A stretch of 28,893 nucleotides of DNA. Origin: Acidobacteria bacterium 37-71-11. GTDB lineage: Bacteria; Acidobacteriota; Thermoanaerobaculia; Thermoanaerobaculales; Thermoanaerobaculaceae. Below are positions 1 to 8,472 of this stretch, in pieces. Under the pieces are notes generated by a model that had not been told where the DNA came from, made no database searches, and saw nothing but the letters and a program-made list of their open reading frames with translations. Positions within the stretch are counted from its first letter, which is position 1; the number at the start of each line of letters is the position of its first letter. The position numbers and the translations under genes are program-made. Where the stretch lies: contig NCBR01000019.1 in NCBI GenBank assembly GCA_002279285.1, positions 1 to 28,893 on the forward strand, written 5' to 3'.

Positions 1-1
1 C

Positions 2-1831
2 GGCGCGGTGCTGCCCGTCCTGCACCTCAACGGCTACAAGATTTCCAACCCGACCGTCCTCGCGCGCATCACCCACGAGGAACTGGAGCAGTTGCTCCGC
101 GGCTACGGGTGGACGCCCTACTTCGTCGAGGGCCACGAGCCCGAGTTGATGCACGAGGCCATGGCGGCGGCGCTCGACACCGCGGTGGCACAAATCAAGC
201 AAATCCAGCACAACGCCCGAGCCGGCGGCGACCTCACGCGGCCGCGCTGGCCGATGATCGTGCTCAACTCGCCGAAAGGCTGGACGGGGCCGAAGATCGT
301 CGATGGCCTGCAGATCGAAGGGACGTTCCGAGCGCACCAGGTGCCGCTCTCCGATCCGGCCACCCATCCCGAACACCTCAAGCTCTTGGAGGACTGGCTG
401 AGGAGCTACCGGCCGGAGGAGCTCTTCGATGCGCAGGGCCGACTGAAGGCGGAACTGGCCGACCTCGCGCCCAAGGGCGAACGGCGCATGGGCGCGAACC
501 CTCACGCCAACGGCGGCATCCTGCTCCGCGACCTGAGGATGCCTGATTTCCGGGAGTACGCGGCCGCCGTGCCCGCGCCCGGAGCGCCCGGCATCGGCGA
601 CACACATGTGCTCGGGCCTTTCCTGCGCGACGTGGAGAAACTCAACAGTGGGCAGCGGAATTTCCGGGTGTTCGGCCCCGACGAGACGCTCTCCAACGGT
701 CTCGAAGCCCTCTTCGAAGCGACGAAACGCCAATGGGACGCCGCCACCGTGCCGAACGACGAATGGCTCGCGCCCGCCGGGCGCGTCATGGAGATGCTCA
801 GCGAGCACCAGTGCGAGGGCTGGCTCGAAGGCTACCTGCTGACCGGCCGGCATGGGCTCTTCAACTGCTACGAGGCGTTCATCCACATCGTCGACTCGAT
901 GTTCAACCAGCACGCCAAGTGGCTGGAGGTCACGTCGCACCTGCCGTGGCGGCGGGACATCGCTTCGTTGAACTACCTGCTGGCCTCCCATGTCTGGCGC
1001 CAGGACCACAACGGCTTCACCCACCAGGATCCCGGTTTCATCGACGTCGTCATGAACAAGAAGCCCAGCGTCGTGCGGGTCTACCTGCCGCCCGATGCGA
1101 ACTGCCTCCTGTCGGTGATCGACCACTGCCTGCGCAGCCGTCAGTACGTCAACGTCGTGATCGCGGGCAAACACCCGGCGCCCCAGTGGCTGACCATGGA
1201 CGCCGCGGTCAAGCACTGCACCGAAGGCATCGGCATCTGGCCGTGGGCGAGCAACGACCAGGGCGTTGCGCCCGACGTGGTCATGGTGTGCTGTGGCGAC
1301 GTACCCACGCTGGAGACGCTCGCCGCGGTGTCGATCATGCGAACGCACCTGCCCGAGCTGAAGATACGCGTGGTCAACGTCGTCGACCTCATGAAGCTGC
1401 AGCCGCAAATCGAGCACCCGCACGGGCTCTCCGATATGGATTTCGACGAGCTGTTCACCAGGGACAAGCCGGTCATCTTCGCCTTCCACGCCTACCCGTG
1501 GTTGATCCACCGGCTGACCTACCGCCGCACCAACCACAACAACATCCACGTCCGCGGCTACAAGGAGGAGGGCACCATCACCACGCCCTTCGACATGACG
1601 GTGCTGAACGACCTGGACCGCTTCCACCTCGTGATGGACGCCGTTGATCGCCTGCCGCAGACCGGCGATAAGGGCATTTACCTGAAGCAGCAACTGAAGG
1701 ACAAGCTGATCGAGCACAGGCAGTACATCGACAAATACGGCGAAGACATGCCGGAAATCCGGAACTGGACGTGGGGCGCGACTGACACAGGCACGCAGGC
1801 CCAGACCTCGCCGGCCCCGAAAGGACAGTGA
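2..1831 (+). CDS. xfp: Phosphoketolase (Xfp family), 5'-truncated by the window edge
   Basis: This is the C-terminal part of a thiamine-diphosphate phosphoketolase, a family that cleaves xylulose-5-phosphate and/or fructose-6-phosphate to acetyl-phosphate in the cytoplasm. The open frame runs in from the left edge and codes about 609 residues. Family members are near 790, so roughly 180 N-terminal residues lie outside. Recognisable family blocks include LNGYKISNPT at the left edge, NGFTHQDPGFIDVVMNKKP in the middle, the stretch around AGKHPAPQW, and PEIRNWTW close to the C-terminus. The GTG at position 8 is an internal valine, not a start. A secreted outer-membrane-type gene follows 95 bp downstream on the same strand. 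With PPK2 and the P-type ATPase nearby, an energy-conservation role under low oxygen is plausible (inference). Substrate preference cannot be read from this part. Confidence 0.95.
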   Translation, partial: GAVLPVLHLNGYKISNPTVLARITHEELEQLLRGYGWTPYFVEGHEPELMHEAMAAALDTAVAQIKQIQHNARAGGDLTRPRWPMIVLNSPKGWTGPKIVDGLQIEGTFRAHQVPLSDPATHPEHLKLLEDWLRSYRPEELFDAQGRLKAELADLAPKGERRMGANPHANGGILLRDLRMPDFREYAAAVPAPGAPGIGDTHVLGPFLRDVEKLNSGQRNFRVFGPDETLSNGLEALFEATKRQWDAATVPNDEWLAPAGRVMEMLSEHQCEGWLEGYLLTGRHGLFNCYEAFIHIVDSMFNQHAKWLEVTSHLPWRRDIASLNYLLASHVWRQDHNGFTHQDPGFIDVVMNKKPSVVRVYLPPDANCLLSVIDHCLRSRQYVNVVIAGKHPAPQWLTMDAAVKHCTEGIGIWPWASNDQGVAPDVVMVCCGDVPTLETLAAVSIMRTHLPELKIRVVNVVDLMKLQPQIEHPHGLSDMDFDELFTRDKPVIFAFHAYPWLIHRLTYRRTNHNNIHVRGYKEEGTITTPFDMTVLNDLDRFHLVMDAVDRLPQTGDKGIYLKQQLKDKLIEHRQYIDKYGEDMPEIRNWTWGATDTGTQAQTSPAPKGQ

Positions 1832-1926
1832 CGATGCCAACAGCCACTAATGCGCCCGGCGGGCATGGAGGTCGACCACGCGCTGCGGCTGCGGAACGCG
1901 ACAACGTACGTTCACGGAGGTCAAAG

Positions 1927-2829
1927 ATGACGACGACCACGCACTGGAAGGGGCTTCTGCTCGCCGGCCTGCTGTGGGCGACATTGCCGGGCGTGGTGCG
2001 GGCCCAGATGAACATGAACCCCTACTTCACCGCGATCAATTATCCGCTTGAACGCCATTCCTTGATGTTGATGAGTCTGCAAGATTATCAATCGGCGCGC
2101 TACGGAAACGATTTCTACACCGGGATGCTCATGGCCGAGTACGGCCTCACCTCGCGCTTGACGGTGGGCGTCATGGCCGAGGGCGAGAAGATCGCCGGCC
2201 TGCCCGCCACCTACGGCGGCATGCGGTACAGCGCCTACTTCCATTTCTTCCGCGACGACCGGTGGCTGAACCTGACCCTGTACGGCGAATACGAGGACCT
2301 CAACGGGGCGGCCCTGTACAAGATGGAAGTTTCCGGTTTCGGCGCCGAAGACCTGACCGAGCCGCTGGCGCTCGCACGCCACACCCGGGCCCGGACGATC
2401 GAACAGCGGGTGATCGTCTATCACGACTGGGATCGGCTGAACGCGACCTTCAATTTCATCCGAGAGACCGCTCTCCAGGCGCCCTATGGAAGCGCGTACG
2501 GGTACGCGTTCGGCCTCTACGTCAAGCCGTCGTGGATGAGCGGGTCGATGGCGGGGATGGCCGGCATGGCTCCACCACCGACGCTGTCGATGAGTCGCGT
2601 GGGCTACGGCCTGGAGATGGCCGGAGCGCTGGGGACCGAGGACCGCTTCGGCCTCGACTGGAACGCCCAGCAGCACTACCTTGGCGCCGTCTTCACGTAT
2701 GCAATGTCGTCCCACTGGTCGGTGCGTGTCGAACCCGCGTTTGGCCTCTCCAACGTCAGCGACCGGTTCATGCTGCGCACGGGGTTGACGTACATGTTGG
2801 GGCCGTCCAGCGCCAAGGCCATGGAGTAG
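1927..2829 (+). CDS. Secreted hypothetical protein, probably outer-membrane
   Basis: A 300-residue protein that I do not recognise by name. The chosen ATG follows a clear Shine-Dalgarno (ACGGAGG, 8 bp spacing). It gives a clean signal peptide: basic start, hydrophobic core GLLLAGLLWATLPGVV, cleavage likely after RAQ. An upstream in-frame GTG at 1828 would bury this signal and is rejected. The mature part is rich in Tyr, Trp and Phe with alternating polar/hydrophobic strands (for example LTVGVMAEG, WLNLTLYGEYED), ends in repeated strand-like blocks, and contains a Met/Gly-rich loop (MSGSMAGMAGMAPPP, about residue 200). Both features suit an outer-membrane beta-barrel. A Met-rich loop may bind soft metals, but that is speculation. 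The leader holds a 10-bp palindrome AACGTACGTT at 1903-1912. It could be co-transcribed with the phosphoketolase gene. Confidence 0.8.
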   Translation: MTTTTHWKGLLLAGLLWATLPGVVRAQMNMNPYFTAINYPLERHSLMLMSLQDYQSARYGNDFYTGMLMAEYGLTSRLTVGVMAEGEKIAGLPATYGGMRYSAYFHFFRDDRWLNLTLYGEYEDLNGAALYKMEVSGFGAEDLTEPLALARHTRARTIEQRVIVYHDWDRLNATFNFIRETALQAPYGSAYGYAFGLYVKPSWMSGSMAGMAGMAPPPTLSMSRVGYGLEMAGALGTEDRFGLDWNAQQHYLGAVFTYAMSSHWSVRVEPAFGLSNVSDRFMLRTGLTYMLGPSSAKAME

Positions 2830-3046
2830 GCGAATGGGCATTCGTGAGGCGTGGACTGTGGTGTTTCCGGCTGCATCGTTCACCTGCGCCTTCGGCGGTG
2901 CGGTGCGGCGGTTACGCGAAACCGGTGGCGCCATTCAACATACGGGTGGTGAAAAGCGTGAACCGCCTCCGCCTCGTGCTGAACATCATCAATGGCCCGC
3001 CGGACAGTCGGCGTAGACCGCGCAGGCGCAAGAGAGGATGGTCGCG

Positions 3047-6000
3047 ATGCCAACAACCTCCGATGCTTCCGAGACCCGGGTGGCGGCCTCAAAGCCACCA
3101 AACGCCAAGCCGCCCGACATCGCCTCCGCGTCGCTGCCCGACACGCTCGCGACGCTCAAGGTCAACCCGGACACCGGGCTCACGGGTTCGGAGGTGGAGG
3201 TCCGCCGGAAGGAGCACGGCTACAACGAAGTGGCCAAAACAAAGATCCACCCGGTCCTGAGATTCCTGAAGAAATTCTGGGGCCTCTCGGCGTGGATGCT
3301 CGAACTGATCATGGTTCTGTCGGCTGTGCTGGGGAAGTACTCGGACCTTGCCATGGTCAGCGCGCTGCTGGTTGTCAACGCCATCTTGAGCTTCATGCAG
3401 GAACGCCGAGCCGCCGGAGTCGTCGAGGCGCTGCGGAAGCGGTTGCAGGTCAGCGCGCGCGTGCGGCGCGATTCGAACTGGGGGGTCATTCCCTCCCGGG
3501 AGCTGGTTCCCGGCGACATCGTTCGCGTGCGACCCGGCGACATCATCCCGGCGGACGTGAAGCTCCTGACGGGAGCGTTGAGTGTTGACCAGTCGGCACT
3601 CACCGGCGAATCGAAGGACGCGGACATTGCGCCCGGCGGGGTGCTCTCGTCGGGGTCCGTCGTGCGCCGGGGCGAAGGCAACGGCGTGGTGATGCTGACC
3701 GGAGCGAAGACCTACTTCGGGCGCACCACGGAGCTGGTACAGGGGGCGCACCCGAAACTTCAGATCGAAGCCGTCGTGGCCAAGGTCGTCCGCTGGCTCC
3801 TCGTCATCGTCGGCGCTCTGCTGTGCGTGGTCGTCGTGCTGTCGCTCGTCCGCGGTGTGCCGATCGCGGAAATGGCCCCCCTCATCCTCGTCCTGCTGAT
3901 GAGCGCGGTGCCGGTCGCCCTCCCCGTCATGTTCACGGTCAGCATGGCCCTGGGGTCGAAGGAGCTGGCCAAGCGCGGCGTTCTGGTCACGCGGTTGAGC
4001 GCTGCGGAGGATGCCGCGACCATGGACGTGCTCTGCGCCGACAAGACGGGCACGATCACGATGAACCAGCTGGCGGTCACCGGTGTGATTCCGCTCGAGC
4101 ACGCGACGGAAGCCGACGTGCTGTTCGCCGGCGCACTCGCGTCGCAGGAAGCCAACCAGGACCCGATCGACCTCGCGTTCCTGGCCGCGGCGAAGGAGCG
4201 ACATGTTTTCGACAACGTTCCCAAGGTCGCGCCCGTATCCTTCGCGCCGTTCGATGCGAAGAACCGGCGGACGGAAGCCGTGGTCGAGCAGAACGGGCAG
4301 CGGCTGCGCGTGATGAAGGGAGCCGTCCGCACCATCGCCGAGGCGTGCGGACTCCAACCTCCGGCCATCGAGGCGCTGGAGGGGCGCGTCAGCGCGTCGG
4401 CCGCGAAGGGTTATCGGACGCTGGCGGTGGCACGCGGCCCCGAGGCGGGCGCCCCGGCCTTGGTCGGATTGGTGTCGTTGTACGACCCGCCGCGACCGGA
4501 CGCCAAACAGCTCATCGCCGAGCTCCAGGACCGCGGCGTGGCGGTGAAGATGCTCACCGGTGACGCGCTGGCAGTCGCGAGCGAAATCGCGCGCGGAGTC
4601 GGCTTGCCCAACATCCGGCTCGTGGCGGACTTGAAGGCTGCCGGCGCTCAGGCCGGCAACAAGGCGGTGGACTTGCTGGCGGGCGCGGACGGTTTCGCGG
4701 AAGTGTATCCGGAGGACAAGTACATCGTGGTGCAGCACCTCCAGGCGGCAGGGCACGTGACCGGGATGACGGGCGACGGGGTCAACGATGCGCCGGCGCT
4801 CCGCCAGGCCGAGGTCGGTATCGCCGTCAGCACCGCGACCGATGTCGCCAAGGGAGCGGCCAGCGTCGTCCTGACCGAGCCGGGGCTGACGAACATCGTG
4901 GCGCTGGTCGAGCAGGGGCGGACGATCTACCAGCGCATTCTGACGTGGATCATCAACAAGATCAGCCAGACAATCCTGACGGCTGCGTTCGTAGCCGTCG
5001 CGTTCGTCGTCACCGGCAAGTTCGTCCTCTCCGCCTTTGCGATGCTGTTGCTGGTCTTCATGCTGGACTTTGCGAAGATCGCCCTTGCCACCGACCACGT
5101 TCGGCCATCCAGGAAGCCGGAAACATGGAACATCGGAGGCTTCGTCGCGGTATCCGCGGTGCTTGGTGCGGCAATGGTCACTGAAACGCTCCTCCTGTTG
5201 TGGATCGGCTGGTCGCATTTCGGCTTGGCGACCAACAACAATGCCCTTTACACCTTCAGCTTCCTGCTGCTGCTCTACGTTGCCGTGTTCTCCGTCGTGT
5301 CCGCGCGCGAGCGCCGGTGGTTCTGGTCGACGATGCCCAGCAAGGCCCTCATCGCCGCCCTCACGGCGGATGCTGTCGTCGGTACCGTCCTGACGCGCGT
5401 CGGTCTTCCGGGACTCCTGCCGTTACCTTGGTCGCAGACGCTCATGATCTTCGGCTATGCCATGGTCTCGTGCCTGGTCGTCAACGACGCCGTGAAGGTC
5501 GTGATGATCAGGTGGCGCGTTCCCAACGCCGTGGCCACCACGCCGGTCACGAACGCGGCCGATTTGACGCCGCAGATCGCCAAGCGGGCGTATGAACTGT
5601 ACGAGCAGGGAGGGCGCAAGGACGGTCGAGCGGTTCAGGACTGGGAGAAGGCGGAGCTGGAGGTTCGCACAGCCGACGCCAAGGCCCAACCGAAGCCCAA
5701 TGCCAAGGCCAAACCTACGCCCGTTGCCAAAGCCCGACCTACGCCTGTTGCCAAGGTAGAACCTGCGCCTGACACAAAGGCTGAGCCTACGCGTGACGCC
5801 AAGGCAGACCCCAAGCTTGAGGAAGAGGCCAAGGCCAAACCTTTACCCGGCGCCAAAGCCGAACCCAGACTTGACGTTAAGACCGAGCCTTCGCCCAACA
5901 TCAAGGCCGAGCCTTCGCCCGGCGCCGAAGCACAAACAGCGTCCGATGTGACGCCTCAGCTCGTCACGCGAGTCCATGAGCTCTACGAGGAACTGGGGCG

Positions 6001-6073
6001 CGAGGACGTTCGGGCAGTCGGGGAGTGGGAAAAGGCGCAGCGGGAAAAGGGGAACGATACGCCCAAGAAATAG
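3047..6073 (+). CDS. P-type (P-IIIA, H+-ATPase-like) ATPase with two DUF2934 modules
   Basis: A 1008-residue membrane cation pump of the plasma-membrane proton-ATPase type. The order is canonical: TGES of the actuator domain at residues 186-189, the phosphorylation motif DKTGT with Asp332, and the hinge motif GDGVNDAP around Asp577. Membrane segments lie before and after the catalytic core, including PVALPVMFTVSMALGSKELA upstream of Asp332. The tail is unusual. After the last membrane segment comes a DUF2934-like module (about 839-874, core AKRAYELYEQGGRKDG), then ten Lys/Pro/Ala octapeptide repeats, then a second DUF2934-like module (about 967-1003, core VHELYEELGREDVRAV). Typical bacterial members lack this tail. 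ATG 3047 is preferred over ATG 3038 because AGAGAGGA lies 8 bp before it. The PPK2 gene follows 38 bp downstream, suggesting co-transcription. Proton specificity rests on family similarity only. Confidence 0.93.
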   Translation: MPTTSDASETRVAASKPPNAKPPDIASASLPDTLATLKVNPDTGLTGSEVEVRRKEHGYNEVAKTKIHPVLRFLKKFWGLSAWMLELIMVLSAVLGKYSDLAMVSALLVVNAILSFMQERRAAGVVEALRKRLQVSARVRRDSNWGVIPSRELVPGDIVRVRPGDIIPADVKLLTGALSVDQSALTGESKDADIAPGGVLSSGSVVRRGEGNGVVMLTGAKTYFGRTTELVQGAHPKLQIEAVVAKVVRWLLVIVGALLCVVVVLSLVRGVPIAEMAPLILVLLMSAVPVALPVMFTVSMALGSKELAKRGVLVTRLSAAEDAATMDVLCADKTGTITMNQLAVTGVIPLEHATEADVLFAGALASQEANQDPIDLAFLAAAKERHVFDNVPKVAPVSFAPFDAKNRRTEAVVEQNGQRLRVMKGAVRTIAEACGLQPPAIEALEGRVSASAAKGYRTLAVARGPEAGAPALVGLVSLYDPPRPDAKQLIAELQDRGVAVKMLTGDALAVASEIARGVGLPNIRLVADLKAAGAQAGNKAVDLLAGADGFAEVYPEDKYIVVQHLQAAGHVTGMTGDGVNDAPALRQAEVGIAVSTATDVAKGAASVVLTEPGLTNIVALVEQGRTIYQRILTWIINKISQTILTAAFVAVAFVVTGKFVLSAFAMLLLVFMLDFAKIALATDHVRPSRKPETWNIGGFVAVSAVLGAAMVTETLLLLWIGWSHFGLATNNNALYTFSFLLLLYVAVFSVVSARERRWFWSTMPSKALIAALTADAVVGTVLTRVGLPGLLPLPWSQTLMIFGYAMVSCLVVNDAVKVVMIRWRVPNAVATTPVTNAADLTPQIAKRAYELYEQGGRKDGRAVQDWEKAELEVRTADAKAQPKPNAKAKPTPVAKARPTPVAKVEPAPDTKAEPTRDAKADPKLEEEAKAKPLPGAKAEPRLDVKTEPSPNIKAEPSPGAEAQTASDVTPQLVTRVHELYEELGREDVRAVGEWEKAQREKGNDTPKK
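5681..5926 (+). repeat. Coding tandem repeat, ten 8-residue Lys/Pro/Ala units
   Basis: In-frame degenerate 24-bp repeats encode units of the form K-A-x-P-x-P-x-A, such as KAKPTPVA, KARPTPVA, KAEPSPGA. One unit carries a two-residue Glu insertion (KADPKLEEEA). The array bridges two DUF2934-like modules in the ATPase tail. Unit sequences have diverged, so the array looks old and selected for composition (charged, extended, disordered linker) rather than a recent slippage product. Confidence 0.85.
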
Positions 6074-6111
6074 AGAGACGCGACGCAACAGCAATTACCA
6101 AGGAGACGACG

Positions 6112-6996
6112 ATGACGATCAATTCAAAGGACTTTCGCGTGCGCCCCGGAGAGAAGGTCAGCCTCGGCAAGTGGCCGACGATTGTGAAGCCATTTTGCAA
6201 GTCGAAGAAGCGGTATCGAGACGTCCTGCAAGAACATATTGCGGAGTTGAGCTGCCTCCAGCGCCTTCACTACGCGTCCAACCGCTATGCGTTGCTGCTG
6301 ATCTTCCAGGGGATGGATGCCGCCGGCAAGGACGGTGCCATCAGGCACGTCATGTCCGGGGTCAATCCGCAAGGCTGCGAGGTCTTCAGTTTCAAACAGC
6401 CGAGTGCGGAGGAACTGGAACACGATTTCCTTTGGCGGACGACCCGCCATCTTCCGGAACGTGGGCGGATCGGCATCTTCAACCGTTCCTACTACGAGGA
6501 GGTGCTCATCGTTCGGGTGCACCCGGAGATCCTCCGCAGCCAATTGCTTCCCGATGAGTTGCTCGACGAGTCGACCATTTGGGAGGAGCGGTATCGTTCC
6601 ATCGTTGACTTGGAAGAGCATCTGCACCGTAACGGCACCAGGGTTATCAAAATCTTCCTTCACCTGTCGGAGGAGGAACAGCGAAAGCGCTTCCTCGAGC
6701 GCATTGACGAGCCGGACAAGAACTGGAAATTCAGCCTCTCGGACATTCACGAGAGGAAATACTGGCATCGATACATGAAGGCGTATGAGGCGTGCCTGAG
6801 CGCGACAAGCACCCGTCACACGCCCTGGCACGTTGTTCCGGCCGACGATAAGGAGAACGCCAGGTTGATTGTTTCCCAAACCGTCCTTGATGCGCTCAAT
6901 GACCTTAGAATGGCATATCCCAAGACCACCGCGAACCGCCGGAGGGAACTGCAATCCATACGTAAACTGCTCGTGGGAAAGAGCCAGCGGCAATAG
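6112..6996 (+). CDS. ppk2: Polyphosphate kinase 2 family protein
   Basis: A 294-residue cytoplasmic PPK2 enzyme, a family that transfers phosphate between polyphosphate and nucleotides. The Walker A loop GMDAAGKDG is at residues 67-75 and is followed by AIRHVMSGVNPQGCEVFSFK. The Walker B block GRIGIFNRSYYEEV starts near residue 118, and a lid region with ERIDEPDKNWKFS lies near 196-208. Length is usual for a single-domain PPK2. The start at 6112 has AAGGAG with 6 bp spacing; a longer frame from 6025 would overlap the ATPase gene and has no such signal. It sits 38 bp after the P-type ATPase. ATP or GTP regeneration from polyphosphate next to an ion pump and a phosphoketolase suggests energy supply under stress (inference). 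The nucleotide preference class is not determinable here. Confidence 0.95.
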   Translation: MTINSKDFRVRPGEKVSLGKWPTIVKPFCKSKKRYRDVLQEHIAELSCLQRLHYASNRYALLLIFQGMDAAGKDGAIRHVMSGVNPQGCEVFSFKQPSAEELEHDFLWRTTRHLPERGRIGIFNRSYYEEVLIVRVHPEILRSQLLPDELLDESTIWEERYRSIVDLEEHLHRNGTRVIKIFLHLSEEEQRKRFLERIDEPDKNWKFSLSDIHERKYWHRYMKAYEACLSATSTRHTPWHVVPADDKENARLIVSQTVLDALNDLRMAYPKTTANRRRELQSIRKLLVGKSQRQ

Positions 6997-7110
6997 AAGG
7001 GCAGAGGACAAGCCCCAAGGCGGGCCAGTCGGCGCCGCCCGCATGGACGTCGTAACCGGCCGAGACCTTCAGGCCCTCTGTTCCTCACCGTCGCTCGTAC
7101 AATCCTTGCG

Positions 7111-7136
7111 CGCGCGTCGCCAACCCGGGACGCGCG
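7111..7136. terminator. Stem-loop between convergent genes
   Basis: A perfect 8-bp stem (CGCGCGTC with GACGCGCG, 10-nt loop) lies between the rightward ppk2 gene and the leftward encapsulin gene. The position suits a shared bidirectional terminator. There is no U-tract on either side, so intrinsic termination is uncertain. Confidence 0.4.
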
Positions 7137-7140
7137 GGCT

Positions 7141-7950
7141 TCACTTCTTGCCACGCTTCGGCTTGAGGTGCACCGCGGCGCCGGGCTCGATCACCCGGAA
7201 GGCGAACGACTCTGCCAGGTACAGCTCGACCTTCTCACGGGTATGCGAGACGTAGCCGATGGAAAGATCTTGCCCGATCGTGAGCTTGAAATCGCCGCCG
7301 CGCGTCGACAGCACCACCGCGCCGTCGACTTGCGGCGCCCAAACGATGGGACCATCGAGGAAGTGTTGCACGCGGTCGCGAATCGGGTAGCCGTCCTCCG
7401 CGGCCTGCGACAGTCCGGCGTAGCAGTCCGGTCCGAGCGCCAAGGCGTAGGGGCCGTTGATGCCGCCGCGCCGCAGCGCCTCGACCGCCTCGACCACGAC
7501 CAACGGGTAGTCGGCCCAGTCGTCGGGAATCGTGATCGGGGCGTGCGGGCCCTTGGCGACCATGCCCTCGATGCCGGCCGGTTTGAAACCGTGGAAGATC
7601 GCCAGGTCTTCGGCGCGCGCGATGCGCTCCGCGGCGGCGACGACCGGGGCGAGGTCCAACAGGGCGCCGCGCGCAGCGCCGTCGAGATCCATGATCGACA
7701 GCTCGATCGAGATCCGCAGCTCGACCAACGGCAGGACCTCGCGGATCCCCCAAGGGACGCCGAGACCGCCGTCGGATTTGATGGCGAGACGGCCCGTGTT
7801 GACCGCCGCGTACTGCCATCCGTGCGGCCCGTCGACGTCCACGAGGGTGCGACCCGCGAGCCGCAGTTGCAGCACGCGCTTGGCCTCGTCGTCGATCTGT
7901 TGCCAGGCTTCGGGTGTGATTGGTGCCAGGTTGCGCTTCAACAGGTCCAC
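7141..7950 (-). CDS. Family 1 encapsulin shell protein
   Basis: A 269-residue HK97-fold encapsulin (linocin M18/CFP29 family) that self-assembles into a protein nanocompartment. The N-terminus MDLLKRNLAPITPEAW and the central block WGIREVLPLVELRISIELS are typical of family 1. The length matches the usual 265-275 residues. The start is a GTG, 3 nt after the stop of the encapsulated-ferritin gene, with GGGAGG 6 bp upstream. The two genes therefore form one transcription and translation unit, and the upstream product is the expected cargo. The assembled shell would hold a mineralised iron store or protect the cell from iron and peroxide stress (family knowledge). Confidence 0.96.
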   Translation of the reverse strand: MDLLKRNLAPITPEAWQQIDDEAKRVLQLRLAGRTLVDVDGPHGWQYAAVNTGRLAIKSDGGLGVPWGIREVLPLVELRISIELSIMDLDGAARGALLDLAPVVAAAERIARAEDLAIFHGFKPAGIEGMVAKGPHAPITIPDDWADYPLVVVEAVEALRRGGINGPYALALGPDCYAGLSQAAEDGYPIRDRVQHFLDGPIVWAPQVDGAVVLSTRGGDFKLTIGQDLSIGYVSHTREKVELYLAESFAFRVIEPGAAVHLKPKRGKK

Positions 7951-7953
7951 GGG

Positions 7954-8316
7954 TCACCTCCCTTTCATGGCGCCGATGCCGAGCGTCGTGCTCGGCGCCG
8001 CGGGCGGCGCGTCACCCGCAGCGGCCTTCTCGATGTCGGTGATCGGCAGCTCGGTGAACAGGTACGTCTTCATGCGTGTGCTGAAGTCGTCGTCGTGCCG
8101 ACGGATCCACTCCAGCACCATCATCGCGTGCTCGATCTCCTCGTTCTTGTTGTGGGCCAAGACATCCTTCAGGTGCGGATCCGAGCATGCCTCGGCGCGC
8201 TGCTGATACCAGTCGATTGCGTTCAGCTCCTCCATCACGCTGACGATGGCGCGGTGCAGGTTGCGGGTGCGCTCGGAGAGCAGGTCCAACGGTTCGTGGT
8301 AGCCCTCACTTGGCAT
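7954..8316 (-). CDS. Encapsulated ferritin-like protein (EncFtn)
   Basis: A 120-residue ferroxidase of the encapsulated ferritin family, which forms a ring of dimers inside encapsulin and oxidises Fe(II). The family blocks HEPLDLL, HRAIVSVMEEL, AIDWY and HNKNEEIEHA are present. Aligned by eye to the characterised Rhodospirillum protein, Glu30, Trp36, Glu60 and His63 fall at the ferroxidase-site positions. After a linker rich in Ala, Pro and Ser (about 98-110), the C-terminus TLGIGAMKGR matches the style of encapsulin cargo-loading peptides (LxIGSLxG-like). The ATG has GGGAGA 6 bp upstream. The encapsulin gene follows after 3 nt. The PCD gene lies 156 bp upstream on the same strand. Confidence 0.95.
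   Translation of the reverse strand: MPSEGYHEPLDLLSERTRNLHRAIVSVMEELNAIDWYQQRAEACSDPHLKDVLAHNKNEEIEHAMMVLEWIRRHDDDFSTRMKTYLFTELPITDIEKAAAGDAPPAAPSTTLGIGAMKGR
7957..7962 (-). promoter_or_regulatory. Encapsulin Shine-Dalgarno inside the cargo-peptide codons
   Basis: The GGGAGG that precedes the encapsulin GTG is formed by the last two sense codons (Gly119, Arg120) of the encapsulated ferritin, directly before its TGA. Spacing to the GTG is 6 nt. It decides the GTG start and implies that ribosomes finishing the cargo can re-initiate on the shell gene. Confidence 0.8.
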
Positions 8317-8472
8317 ATCGTTCTCCCTTCCAACTTGTCGCCATTGGCCCGTGAACCGACGTCACATGGATGACGACGTTGAGTCCGCGTTCAGCCATGG
8401 CGAACACCTCGTTACGTCCCGTGCGGCATGCCGCCCCGGCGGCCGGAAAGGTTGTCCTCGGCGGCGGCCGGC

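Noticed and set aside
2834..3016. 60-residue plus-strand ORF between the outer-membrane protein and ATPase genes
   Set aside because: No ribosome-binding site, Pro/Arg-rich shadow-like composition, no family. The 217-bp gap shows nothing else.
3089..5218. 709-codon open frame on the minus strand
   Set aside because: It is antisense to the P-type ATPase, whose motifs are all intact, and its translation is Arg/His/Asp-rich without any recognisable family. Long shadow frames are expected at this GC content.
5681..5926. Regular short repeats considered as a CRISPR-like or recombination array
   Set aside because: The repeats are in frame, have no unique spacers, vary at third positions and encode a Lys/Pro linker of the ATPase.
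8306..8398. 30-residue minus-strand ORF (MAERGLNVVIHVTSVHGP...) overlapping the EncFtn start
   Set aside because: It has a weak GAGG upstream and no recognisable feature; the 11-nt overlap with EncFtn is out of frame. Too little to call a gene, though a leader peptide is not excluded.
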